Shown: in pieces, positions 17,458 to 25,893 of the stretch
How positions within the stretch are numbered: the stretch's first letter is position 1
How the letters are laid out: each line of letters opens with the position of its first letter
Assembly (NCBI GenBank): GCA_964473525.1
Contig: CAYYPK010000001.1
Coordinates: 186,001-250,000 of the forward strand
DNA length: 64,000 nt
Direction of reading: 5' to 3'
DNA from: GCA-2687025 sp964473525
Lineage (GTDB): Bacteria > Poribacteria > WGA-4E > GCA-2687025
Notes under the pieces: model-generated
What the model was told of the DNA's origin: nothing
The model's database searches: none
Seen by the model: the letters and a program-made list of their open reading frames with translations, nothing else
Translations under genes and position numbers: made by a program

Positions 17458-20019
17458 ATGCAGATGCGCCTTGCCGCCGTGATGGGAGCTGCGGCGGCGA
17501 TGTCGCTTGCCGGGCTGGCTCAGGACGCCATGCGCGTAGGCGAGCGCGACGGCGGGGTCGCCGTCGCGCCGACGGGCCAATTCCTTCGGCCTGCGGGCGA
17601 GACACTGGAGTTCCCCGGCAGACCGGTCGACTTGGCCATCTCGCGGGACGGCGCGACGCTGTACGCCAAGGACAACCGAGGCGTTGTCGTCGTGGACCTG
17701 GAGTCGTGGTCCATCCGGCAGGAGGCGCCGTTCCCGGAAGGCGGCGGGTCCATGCACGGCATCGCCGTCTCCGTGGGCGGCGACGTGTTCGCCACAACGG
17801 CTCAGAGCCAGCTCTGGCAAGCGGCCGCGGGCGAGACCGGCACGTTGGCCTGGTCCTCGCCGCGCGCGCTGTCCTCCACGCACATGGCTGGCGCCGCGCA
17901 CGCCGCGGGCATCGCCCTGGGCGCTGGCCGACATCCCGACCTGCTGTCCATGTCGCGCGCGAACACGCTCGCCATTCTCGGCGCGGAAGGGGTCGAGGAG
18001 GAGATCCCAGTTGGCGTCGCCCCTTACGATGTCGTCGTCTCCCCAGATGGGTCGACGGCGTACGTCTCCAACTGGGGCGGCCGCCGCCCCGGCGCGGACG
18101 ACCTCACGGCGACATCCTCCGGCACGAACGTCGTCGTGGACGAGCGCGGGGTTGGCGCGAGCGGTACTGTGTCCGTCGTGGACGTCGCGAGCCGCGCGGT
18201 CGTCACGGAGATCACTGTAGGGTTGCACCCATCGGACATGCTGCTGACGCGCGATGGGTCGCGCCTGTACGTCGCCAACGCCAACTCGGACACCGTCACT
18301 GAGATCGACACCGCCACACGAGCAGCAATACGCGAGATCACGGTGCGACCAGATCCGCGCCTGGCGTTCGGGAGCATGCCCAACGCCCTGGCCCTGAGCG
18401 CCGATGAGCGAACGCTGTACGTTGCCTGCGGCGGGAACAACGCGGTCGCGGTTCTGTCGCTCGACGCCGACCGCGACCCCGTGCGCGGCTTCGTTCCGGC
18501 GGGTTGGTATCCGTCGGCTCTGGCAGTGGACCATGGATACCTGTACATCGCCAACGTAAAGGGCGTGGGCTCGCGCAGCCAGCGCGAAGGCGAGGACGGT
18601 TGGAACGTCCATCGACACCGGGGCAGCGTGCAGCGCGTACCCGTGCCGCTGTCCGCCGACGCGCTCGCCTCCTACACGCGTCAGGTCATGGACGACGGGC
18701 GTGTGCCAGACATGCTCCGCGCGGCCGAACGCGCGGCATCCTCCGCCCCTCCGCGTCCCGTTCCCCAGCACGTAGGACAGCCTTCCGTCTTCGAGCACGT
18801 CGTCTACGTCATCAAGGAGAACCGCACGTACGACCAGGTGTTCGGCGACATGGAGCAGGGCAACGGGGATCCCGGTCTCTGCATATTCGGGCGTGACGTC
18901 ACGCCCAACCACCACGCTCTGGCGGAGCAGTTCGTCTTGCTGGACAACTACTACTGCAACGGCGTGAATTCCGCCGACGGACACTCGTGGACGACGGAAG
19001 GGAACGTCACCGACCACCTGGAGAAGTCGTTCGGCGGGTTCACGCGGAGCTACACGTGGGGCAACGACGCGCTGACCTACTCGTCGAGCGGATTCATCTG
19101 GGACAACGTCCTCGCGCACGGTCTGAGCTTCCGCAACTTTGGCGAGATGGACTACGCGGAGCCCGACCCGAAGGACGCCAGCTTCGAGGCGATATACCGC
19201 GACTTCGTGGACGACGCGGGAGCCATCGGGTTCACCCAGGACATCGGCATAGAACGGCTGTCGAGGTACAGCAGCCCGACCTACCCGGGTTGGAATATGC
19301 GCATCCCGGACGTCCTCCGCGCCGATCGCTTCCTGGCGGAGCTCGCGGGGTTCGAGGAGCGCGGCGACCTGCCGAACTTCACGATCGTCTACCTGCCGAA
19401 CGACCACACGTCGGGCACGTCGCCGGGCGCGCCGACGCCGCGCGCGCAGGTTGCCGACAACGACCTCGCGCTGGGTCGCGTGGTGGACGGCATCACGCAT
19501 AGCCGCTTCTGGCCAGAGACCTGCATTTTCGTCATTGAGGACGACCCGCAGGCGGGTTTCGACCACGTCGACGGCCACCGGTCGCTCTGCCTCGTCGTCA
19601 GCCCGTACACCGCGCGCGGGAAGGTCGTCAGCGACTTCTACAATCAGACGTCCGTGCTGCACACGATGGAGCGGATTCTGGGCTTGCCCCCCATGAACCA
19701 GATGGACGCCATGGCGCCGCTTATGGAGACGTGCTTCGTCGCGGAACCCGACCTCTCCGCGTACGACGCGCTGCCCAACACCGTGCCGTTGGACGAGATG
19801 AACCCACCGATGGGGGCGCTACGTGGCGGCGAGCTGCACTGGGCGTTGGAGAGCATTGGCCAGCCGTTCGACGCGGCGGACGAAGACACGCTGAACCGGA
19901 TCCTGTGGCACGCGACGCAGGGCGCAGACGCCCCGTATCCCGCGCACGTCGCTGGCGCGCACGGGAGCGGCCTCGCCGGCCGAGACCTGATCCTCACCGG
20001 CGACGACGATGACGACTGA
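17458..20019 (+). CDS. YncE-like beta-propeller fused to phosphoesterase (PLC/AcpA-like) domain
   Basis: Large exported protein of 853 residues. After a short signal-like N-terminus there is a ~430-residue seven-bladed propeller of the YVTN/YncE type (VSPDGSTAYVSNWGG, LTRDGSRLYVANANSDTV, LSADERTLYVACGGNNAVAV). The C-terminal half is a phosphoesterase of the alkaline phosphatase superfamily: YVIKENRTYDQVFGD at its start, LLDNYYCNGVNSADGHSW, YLPNDHTSG and IEDDPQAGFDHVDGHRS. These relatives cleave phosphodiesters or phosphate monoesters. The ATG at 17458 follows GGGAG. The propeller may position substrate or bind a partner. It stands alone, divergent from the receiver gene. Confidence 0.85.
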   Translation: MQMRLAAVMGAAAAMSLAGLAQDAMRVGERDGGVAVAPTGQFLRPAGETLEFPGRPVDLAISRDGATLYAKDNRGVVVVDLESWSIRQEAPFPEGGGSMHGIAVSVGGDVFATTAQSQLWQAAAGETGTLAWSSPRALSSTHMAGAAHAAGIALGAGRHPDLLSMSRANTLAILGAEGVEEEIPVGVAPYDVVVSPDGSTAYVSNWGGRRPGADDLTATSSGTNVVVDERGVGASGTVSVVDVASRAVVTEITVGLHPSDMLLTRDGSRLYVANANSDTVTEIDTATRAAIREITVRPDPRLAFGSMPNALALSADERTLYVACGGNNAVAVLSLDADRDPVRGFVPAGWYPSALAVDHGYLYIANVKGVGSRSQREGEDGWNVHRHRGSVQRVPVPLSADALASYTRQVMDDGRVPDMLRAAERAASSAPPRPVPQHVGQPSVFEHVVYVIKENRTYDQVFGDMEQGNGDPGLCIFGRDVTPNHHALAEQFVLLDNYYCNGVNSADGHSWTTEGNVTDHLEKSFGGFTRSYTWGNDALTYSSSGFIWDNVLAHGLSFRNFGEMDYAEPDPKDASFEAIYRDFVDDAGAIGFTQDIGIERLSRYSSPTYPGWNMRIPDVLRADRFLAELAGFEERGDLPNFTIVYLPNDHTSGTSPGAPTPRAQVADNDLALGRVVDGITHSRFWPETCIFVIEDDPQAGFDHVDGHRSLCLVVSPYTARGKVVSDFYNQTSVLHTMERILGLPPMNQMDAMAPLMETCFVAEPDLSAYDALPNTVPLDEMNPPMGALRGGELHWALESIGQPFDAADEDTLNRILWHATQGADAPYPAHVAGAHGSGLAGRDLILTGDDDDD

Positions 20020-20036
20020 TCGCGTTGGCCACTGGG

Positions 20037-21302
20037 CTATCCCGCCCACTTGGACCAGGCGACCCAGCAGAAGAACCCAAGCGTCAGAGCGAGGCCGGCA
20101 ACGGCCGGCCATCTGTTCCTCAGGTCGTCGCCGACCCACGCTCGGCGGCCGTTCAGGAGCAGCAGCGTCACGGCGAGCAGCGGCATGAACGCCGCGCCGA
20201 TGACGGCGTAGAGCTTCTGTATCTCTCGGAAGCTCATCATGAGCCCGATCATGGGGACGACAGCGATGCCGACGAGGAATCCTCGGTACGCCAGGGAACG
20301 CGTATCGACTGCCTCACCGGGCTGGATGGCCGAGCCGGCGCTGCGGAACGACAGGCGCCACACGTCCGCGAAGATGTACGGCACCGCCTGCCACACGCCC
20401 AGCAGGCTGCTGAAGACGGCGCCGAGAGCCCCAAGCAGGAACGCCATCCTGCCGACCGCGCCGACGGACTCGCCGAGGCGATCCGAGAGCGTGACGAGCA
20501 GGCCAGCTCCCTTGCCTTCGATCTGCACGGTGCTACCGATGACGACCATCGCGATCCCGAACAGCGCCGTCATGCCGTAGCCAACGCCGAGATCGATGCG
20601 GCACGTCTTGAGGTCCGCCGCGCCCGACCGTCCCGCCTCTCGGATCCAGTAGCCGTAGCACAACACCGTGACGGTGCCGCCTATCCCGCCGATAAGGGCG
20701 ACGGTCCAGGTCAGACCCGAGCCTCCGGCATCTGGGATGCTGGGCACGAGCAGACCCTTGAGGAACGCCGCCGTACCCGGCCAGAGAACACCCGCAGTGA
20801 TGAGCGTCGTGACGAACATTACGCCGATGCAGGCCGCCATCACCTTCTCGAAGAGCTTGAACCCGCCGAGGAACACGAGGACGACCCCGAGAAGGCTGGC
20901 GCCGACTCCGAAGACCAGCTTTGCCCGGGCCGGGTCGTCGAAGACTGGGATGAGGGCGTGCAGTGCGACGCCGCACGCGCTCATGAGAGCCGATCCCACG
21001 AAGAACGACCACAGGATCAGATACGGCAGGAACGCCCACCCTACGCCGCGACCCAGCCTGCGGATCGACCCCTCGATGAGCGTCTCGCCTGTCGCGAGTT
21101 GCCAGCGGCCGAGTCCTTCGTTGAGGACGTACTTCATCAGCGCGCCGACGAGCACCGCCCACAGCACCGCCGTACCCAACTGACTCCCCGTGAACGCTCC
21201 GGTAGCGAGATCGCCGGCGCCAACGCCGGTCGCCGCGACGAGGATCCCGGGCCCGATGATCGCCAGGAAGCCGCCGCGACGCGGCTTGCTCGTGTCGTCC
21301 AT
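20037..21302 (-). CDS. Nramp-family transporter, divergent type
   Basis: Polytopic membrane protein of 421 residues with about 11 predicted helices, in the Nramp (metal ion transporter) family by overall pattern: PGILVAATGVGAGD at helix 1 and YLILWSFFVGSALMSACG, WAVLVGALMKYVLNEGLGRWQLATGE. The canonical DPGN of helix 1 is replaced by TGVGAGD, and I find no MPH motif in the helix-6 region. Metal selectivity is therefore probably different from MntH, and the substrate is unknown. It starts 35 nt after the sulfatase stop on the same strand and may share its transcript. Its 3' end is 17 nt from the convergent phosphoesterase. Confidence 0.8.
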   Translation of the reverse strand: MDDTSKPRRGGFLAIIGPGILVAATGVGAGDLATGAFTGSQLGTAVLWAVLVGALMKYVLNEGLGRWQLATGETLIEGSIRRLGRGVGWAFLPYLILWSFFVGSALMSACGVALHALIPVFDDPARAKLVFGVGASLLGVVLVFLGGFKLFEKVMAACIGVMFVTTLITAGVLWPGTAAFLKGLLVPSIPDAGGSGLTWTVALIGGIGGTVTVLCYGYWIREAGRSGAADLKTCRIDLGVGYGMTALFGIAMVVIGSTVQIEGKGAGLLVTLSDRLGESVGAVGRMAFLLGALGAVFSSLLGVWQAVPYIFADVWRLSFRSAGSAIQPGEAVDTRSLAYRGFLVGIAVVPMIGLMMSFREIQKLYAVIGAAFMPLLAVTLLLLNGRRAWVGDDLRNRWPAVAGLALTLGFFCWVAWSKWAG

Positions 21303-21336
21303 GCCTCACGCCTCCTCGTCCGAGTTGCCGCGCTCG

Positions 21337-22785
21337 TCAGTACCCTGGGCGCTTCCACGTGCCCGCGACGTAGTTCGCCCAGGAGTGCCCCGAGTGACCG
21401 ACATACTCATACGTGTCGAACACCTCGGGGTTCCCGGTGAGGCGCGGATCGCCCTGTTCCTTGAGTTCTGCTTCCATTCGCCCCCGCAGGTCGCCCCTGA
21501 CGCCCGCGTAGTTCGCGTCGCCAGCCAGGTTGTGCATGCACTCCGGGTCTTCCTCGACGCGGTAGAGCTCCTCCGCCGGTCGTTTTCCCATGGCGAGCGC
21601 CCAGTACGTGTCCTCGCCCGCCTCGTGCTGTTCGATGATGAGGGAGCGGGTCGGGGAGCTGTCCATGTTCGTGTACCCGGTCTCCGGGTTGCCTGCCGGC
21701 CACCGGTCGGGCTCGTAGTTGCGGACGTACAGCCACTCGTCCGTTCGGATGACGCGGACGGGGTAGCCGAGATCGCCCTCGCGCCCCAGGTCGTGGCGCT
21801 CCCTGCCCATGAGCACGTGCTCGCGGGAGGCGTCCACACGGCCTTCCGCGTCCGACGTGAGGACGCCCAGGAAGCTGGATCCGGTCATGTCGTCGTCCGG
21901 AGCCAGACCTGCGGCTTCCAGGAACGTCGGCGCGATGTCGCGGAAGCTGATGAAGTCGGTGACGACACGTCCGCCCTTGACCGCGCCGCGCCACATGGCG
22001 GCGAAGGGCATGTTGAAGTCGTGCTCGTACATCTGACCCTTGACGCGCGGGAACGGCATTCCGTTGTCGGACGTGACGACCACCAACGTGTCGTCGAGCT
22101 CTCCGACTTCCTCTAGCTGCGCCAGGATGCGACCGAGATGTTCGTCGAACCACTCGACCTCGAGCGCGTAGTCGAGCAGGTCGCTGCGGACGATCTCCTC
22201 GTCGGGCAGGTACGCGGGCGGCGTGACGTCCTCGACGCTGCGCCCCGCGCGAACGCCCGAGCCCTCCTCGTAGTGACGGTGCGGCTCGTGGGCGCCATAC
22301 CAGAAGCAGAACGGCGCGCCGTCCGGGCGCTCCTCAAGGAACCGGGCGAAGTTCCCGGCGTAGTCCTTCGCGCTCATGCCTGTCGTGGGTGGCTCCAGCT
22401 TCGCACCGTGGTACGCGGGACCGGCCGGATTGTGCTCGAAGCCACCTGCCTCGTAGTCGCCCGGCCCCCAGCCCTTGCCCGTATGCCCGACGTGGTACCC
22501 GGAATCGGCAAGCAGGCTTGGGTACACCGCGAACTTGGACGGGAACTTCCCGAAGTGGCACGACGCCTCCTCCAACTGCCACGTGTGCCGCCCAGTGACG
22601 ATGCTTGCCCGCGACGGCGCGCACTTGGGGTTGGTCGTGTACACGTGCGTAAACAACACACCCTCGGCCGCGACGCGATCGAAATGCGGCGTGTCGAGAA
22701 ACGTGTGCCCGTACGCGCCCATGTGCGAGGCGTCGTCCGCGATGGCGAACAGGATGTTCGGGCGCGGGCGGTCTCCGTTGTTCAC
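21337..22785 (-). CDS. Sulfatase (cysteine-type, formylglycine-dependent)
   Basis: Type I sulfatase of 482 residues. The metal pair DD at residues 17-18, the modification motif CAPSR (C55, to be converted to formylglycine), TGKGWG, VVVTSDNGMP and ANY motifs are all present. The GTG at 22785 was taken as start: GGGAG lies 7 nt upstream and the fold starts within ten residues, whereas the longer ATG version adds 31 residues of low-quality sequence. No signal peptide is visible, so it may act in the cytoplasm on imported sulfated sugars. No FGE or anSME maturase gene is seen in this window. Confidence 0.9.
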   Translation of the reverse strand: MNNGDRPRPNILFAIADDASHMGAYGHTFLDTPHFDRVAAEGVLFTHVYTTNPKCAPSRASIVTGRHTWQLEEASCHFGKFPSKFAVYPSLLADSGYHVGHTGKGWGPGDYEAGGFEHNPAGPAYHGAKLEPPTTGMSAKDYAGNFARFLEERPDGAPFCFWYGAHEPHRHYEEGSGVRAGRSVEDVTPPAYLPDEEIVRSDLLDYALEVEWFDEHLGRILAQLEEVGELDDTLVVVTSDNGMPFPRVKGQMYEHDFNMPFAAMWRGAVKGGRVVTDFISFRDIAPTFLEAAGLAPDDDMTGSSFLGVLTSDAEGRVDASREHVLMGRERHDLGREGDLGYPVRVIRTDEWLYVRNYEPDRWPAGNPETGYTNMDSSPTRSLIIEQHEAGEDTYWALAMGKRPAEELYRVEEDPECMHNLAGDANYAGVRGDLRGRMEAELKEQGDPRLTGNPEVFDTYEYVGHSGHSWANYVAGTWKRPGY

Positions 22786-22827
22786 GATGGCGCTCCCGTG
22801 CGCGGATGTGGTGGCGTCGCGACGGCG

Positions 22828-22856
22828 ATGATACCCGCCCGGACAGCTCGCCGCAC
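22828..22856 (-). promoter_or_regulatory. Putative sigma70-type promoter for the sulfatase
   Basis: On the minus strand GTGCGG, 17 nt, TATCAT; the -10 ends 43 nt before the GTG start at 22785. It fits the TTGCGG-N17-TAnnnT pattern with one -35 change. Confidence 0.4.
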
Positions 22857-22940
22857 GGTAGCACCCCACGTGGCGCACACGGCCCGGTCCACGTCTCGCA
22901 CGCCTGCGCCCCCTCTATGGCCGGCTCGACGCGCCGGGTC

Positions 22941-22969
22941 TTGCGCCCTTGCGCCGATTTCGCTATACA
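22941..22969 (+). promoter_or_regulatory. Putative sigma70-type promoter
   Basis: TTGCGC, 17 nt, TATACA, ending 31 nt before the TTG start at 23000; leader about 24 nt. One of the best matches to the recurring pattern in this window. Confidence 0.5.
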
Positions 22970-22999
22970 GTGCGGTATTGCACGTGAGGAGAATCGAGT

Positions 23000-23920
23000 T
23001 TGGCAGGGGTACACCGCCCTCGGAGCGTGGGCGTGATCGGCTGGTCGCTAGCGGCATGCGGAGTCTTGGGTCTGGCCGCTGCGGCCTGGCATGCATCGCC
23101 CTGGGAGATGGTGCGCGTAACGCACGAGGTGCTGGGCAACCCCACGGCCGGCGAGTCCATCTACGTCGCCGTCTCTTCCGCCCTGTACGCGACCTGCGGG
23201 GTCGGTATGCTCCGCGGCGCGCGGTGGTCTCGCGTCGCGTACCTCCTTGGCACTCCGGCCGGCTACCTGGCCTTTTGGGTGTTTGTCCGCATCGCCTGGC
23301 TTGACGCCACCGTGTCCGTCGGCCTCTACCTCGTCCCGCTGTGGTACCTCACGCGGCCAGGAGCTGGGGCGTACTTCACCGGCCCCAGCCAGCCACGCCC
23401 TAAGCTGACAGCGCTCACGCTGCCGCGTCCCGGCGCTGTCGCTGCCGTTCTCGTGATCTCAGCCGGGGCGGTTCTGGCCGTCATGGTGGTCGCCTTCGGA
23501 GCTGCCGCCGCCTATGCCATCACCGCAGCGCGAGGCGTGGGTCTGCACCACGTCGGCCTCGGCATGTTTGCCGCTATCGCTATGACTGGCGCGATCGCCC
23601 TGGTGGCTTGGGGCGGCCGTCTGTGGGACAGAGAGCGACCGCGCAGGGCGTTTGGCGTGGGCGTGGCGGCAGCGGGGGTCGGTGGGTTGGCGCAGGCGCT
23701 GGTATTCCGGTCGCTCGTGTGGGCGAAGATCCACGAGACGATGGGTACGATGGATCGGCTGCCCTACGGCCTCGACCCGGTCCCATCCGTTGCGAACGCG
23801 CTCTCGGTGTTCGCGGGCGTGTGCATCCCTGTAGGCGTATATCTGTACGGTCGCCCGGGTGGCCCTAGTCGGCACGCGCGGGAGCGCAGCTCCGACCTTC
23901 CCGGCGAGTCGCGCCGTTAA
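23000..23920 (+). CDS. Polytopic membrane protein, unknown
   Basis: Integral membrane protein of 306 residues with about 7-8 hydrophobic segments (for example IGWSLAACGVLGLAAAAW, AVAAVLVISAGAVLAVMVV and SVANALSVFAGVCIPVGVYL). I do not recognise the family. The start is a TTG at 23000 with GAGGAG about 10 nt before it. It lies between the divergent sulfatase and the ECF sigma unit. The C-terminal ~20 residues are charged and probably cytoplasmic. Nothing about the substrate or partner can be deduced. Confidence 0.7.
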   Translation: MAGVHRPRSVGVIGWSLAACGVLGLAAAAWHASPWEMVRVTHEVLGNPTAGESIYVAVSSALYATCGVGMLRGARWSRVAYLLGTPAGYLAFWVFVRIAWLDATVSVGLYLVPLWYLTRPGAGAYFTGPSQPRPKLTALTLPRPGAVAAVLVISAGAVLAVMVVAFGAAAAYAITAARGVGLHHVGLGMFAAIAMTGAIALVAWGGRLWDRERPRRAFGVGVAAAGVGGLAQALVFRSLVWAKIHETMGTMDRLPYGLDPVPSVANALSVFAGVCIPVGVYLYGRPGGPSRHARERSSDLPGESRR

Positions 23921-23926
23921 CCGCAC

Positions 23927-23992
23927 GTGGGCCAGCATGGCGTCTGCGCCCGTAACGAGGCCCGCGTTGTTGGCGCCCTTCACTTCATCCAC
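23927..23992 (-). pseudogene. 3'-terminal remnant of a glutamate dehydrogenase gene
   Basis: The minus strand reads VDEVKGANNAGLVTGADAML followed by AH. This matches the C-terminus of the intact gdhA at 25894 (VDYVKGANIAGFVKVADAML then AH): 17 of 22 positions are identical. The frame continues without a stop and no upstream part of the gene is found. It sits right after the membrane protein stop (23920) on the opposite strand. Confidence 0.65.
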
Positions 23993-24123
23993 GACCCGTC
24001 GTGCCGACGCCGTTCTACGCGCCGTTCGTCGACGTCCGCCCGGTCATCGTAGGCCCACGCGACATTGCCTGTTACACATCTCGCTGACCGGTGTCTAACT
24101 GTTCGGGAAGCAGGTATGGCGCC

Positions 24124-24702
24124 ATGGCACTGCGCGACGCGACACGCCCTGGATCCGCTCCGGCCGAGCTGATAGCTGCCTGTCAGCGTGGCGACGAACG
24201 CGCTTTCCGCAGGCTGTTCGAGAGCCATCACGCGGCTGTGTTCCGGCTGGCGTACCGCTTCGTGCTGAACGCGGACGAGGCGGCGGACCTGACGCAGGAC
24301 GTGTTCCTACGCGTGTTCGAGCGCATCGACACGTTCCGCTGCGAGTGCGCATTCTCGACGTGGCTCTATCGCCTCGCGACGAACGTCTGTCTGAACCATC
24401 TGCGCAGCCGCCGGACGTCCGCGCCCGCCGACGCGGACGGGATAGAACCGCGGGCGGCGACCGACGACCCCGCGCAGTCGGCGGCTCAGGGCGAGATGTC
24501 CGAGCAGGTGACGGCTTCGGTGTCTCTGCTGCCGGACAGCCTGCGGGCGCCCTTCGTTCTGGTGGCCATGGAGGGCTTGTCTTACCGGGAGGCCGCGGAT
24601 GTGCTGGCGGTTTCGGTCGAAGCTGCGCGCATGCGCGTGTCTCGCGCCCGCCAGCAGTTGAGGACGACGCTGAAGCCCTATCTCGAAGGCGGAAGGGACT
24701 GA
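24124..24702 (+). CDS. ECF-type RNA polymerase sigma factor
   Basis: Extracytoplasmic-function sigma factor, 192 residues. Region 2 is visible as YRFVLNADEAADLTQDVFLR and TFRCECAFSTWLYRLATNVC (the W-LYRIA-N motif), and region 4 as LPDSLRAPFVLVAMEGLSYREAAD with a helix-turn-helix VLAVSVEAARMRVSRARQQL. The ATG at 24124 with AGCAGG upstream was chosen over a GTG at 24091. The anti-sigma gene starts 2 nt after its stop. A third gene of unknown function follows. The stimulus is not indicated by the sequence. Confidence 0.9.
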   Translation: MALRDATRPGSAPAELIAACQRGDERAFRRLFESHHAAVFRLAYRFVLNADEAADLTQDVFLRVFERIDTFRCECAFSTWLYRLATNVCLNHLRSRRTSAPADADGIEPRAATDDPAQSAAQGEMSEQVTASVSLLPDSLRAPFVLVAMEGLSYREAADVLAVSVEAARMRVSRARQQLRTTLKPYLEGGRD

Positions 24703-24704
24703 AT

Positions 24705-25004
24705 ATGACCTGCCTGCGATGCCAGGAGGCGCTGTCGGCGTTGATCGACCAGGAGCTGTCGGCAGTCGAGTTGGCGCCGATTCAGGCGCACCTGCGGACG
24801 TGTGCGACGTGCGCTCACGCGTGCGCTGAGATGCTCTGCATCGACGCGGCGGCGCGAGTAGTCGACTGTCCCGAAGCGCCGCCGAACCTCTGGAGCCGAG
24901 TGGAACGCGCCCTGCCGCGCGGCCCGTCCGAACGGAAACGTCCAGGGCAACCAAGCATCGTCGGGGGCGCCCATACTCGGTTCTCGCGAGTGGGCAGGAA
25001 GTAG
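24705..25004 (+). CDS. Zinc-finger (zf-HC2) anti-sigma factor, short and soluble
   Basis: Small protein of 99 residues with the ZAS-type zinc motif HLRTCATC (HxxxCxxC, residues 28-35) plus an N-terminal CxxC at the start (CLRC). It should bind and hold the adjacent sigma factor. Unlike most such proteins it has no transmembrane segment or sensor domain; the C-terminal part is short and basic. It starts 2 nt after the sigma stop, with GGAAGGGA just upstream. A soluble, possibly redox-responsive anti-sigma (RsrA-like) is the likely reading. Confidence 0.85.
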   Translation: MTCLRCQEALSALIDQELSAVELAPIQAHLRTCATCAHACAEMLCIDAAARVVDCPEAPPNLWSRVERALPRGPSERKRPGQPSIVGGAHTRFSRVGRK

Positions 25005-25016
25005 AGGAGAACGCGC

Positions 25017-25859
25017 ATGGCGAGTAAAGGCGGGGGCCGCCCGACCGCGCACGGGAGTGTCAGAGGGTTCCCAACCACCGCCCCTTGCATAGGAGTCACG
25101 CGCCTTGATGCACCGGCTCCCGAGGTGCAGTGGCGGGAGTTGCGATGGTGGTTCATCGTTCCCGCGCCTGGTGAGTCTCGCCGATGGGCTACCTACGACT
25201 GGCCAGCGCGCGAGCTGGAGGACATCAGCGACCTGGAGGTGCTCGGCAGGACGCGCGTCCACGAGGAGGAGTGCTTCGAGATACGGCACCGAAGCTATAG
25301 CAGCTACGGCGAATTCACGCGCGAGGCATTGGCCTACGGCGACCTCCGTCAAGGGGTGGCACGTTGGTTCGGCTGGTGGAACATGTCGGACGAGCGGAAG
25401 GTCTACACCTACCTGGACGAGGGCTTCGAGCACGACTGGGGCCCTGCCGATCCCATCCGACTGATGGACGTTGGCCGGTACCGCTGGATCGACGACCAAC
25501 GCCTCGTCGACGCAGAGGCGGTGTCGGCAGAGCATGCAGATCCTGTGAATCGAAACGGCGCCGGGCTATGGGAGATAAGCGTCGGTAAGACGCGACTCCG
25601 ATGCGTGCGCGTCATCGAGGTGAGCCCAGACGCAGCTGGCGAGCCCTGTCGGATCTGCGACGGCTTCGTCACTCTCGACGGCAGAGGGGTCATCATGCGG
25701 CGGTACGAGGCGCCAGACACCACCTACGTCTGGTGGGAGGGCAGGAAGGCGAGCGAGGTACTGGCTGACTCTCCGCGCCTGGTCTACAATGGCATGACGT
25801 ACCACCTGTGGTACGACTCGATTGCGGAGGACGTCCTGGCTCCGTCCCCGACAGACTGA
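25017..25859 (+). CDS. Unknown protein in ECF sigma operon
   Basis: Protein of 280 residues that I do not recognise. It has many aromatic and acidic residues (RWWFIV, RWFGWWNMSDERKVYTYL, TYVWWEGRK) and two Cys (EPCRICDG), suggesting a compact beta-rich domain. No signal peptide is seen. AGGAG lies 8 nt before the ATG and the gene begins 12 nt after the anti-sigma stop, so it belongs to the same transcript. It may be an effector or sensor of that regulon. Confidence 0.75.
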   Translation: MASKGGGRPTAHGSVRGFPTTAPCIGVTRLDAPAPEVQWRELRWWFIVPAPGESRRWATYDWPARELEDISDLEVLGRTRVHEEECFEIRHRSYSSYGEFTREALAYGDLRQGVARWFGWWNMSDERKVYTYLDEGFEHDWGPADPIRLMDVGRYRWIDDQRLVDAEAVSAEHADPVNRNGAGLWEISVGKTRLRCVRVIEVSPDAAGEPCRICDGFVTLDGRGVIMRRYEAPDTTYVWWEGRKASEVLADSPRLVYNGMTYHLWYDSIAEDVLAPSPTD

Positions 25860-25893
25860 CGGCCTGCCCACGTCGACCGGGAGCGAGACGTCA

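Noticed and set aside
17443..19662. 739-residue ORF on the minus strand
   Set aside because: Antisense to the propeller-phosphoesterase gene, with no recognisable domain.
20025..21440. 471-residue ORF on the plus strand
   Set aside because: Antisense to the Nramp-like transporter; highly charged and without domain features.
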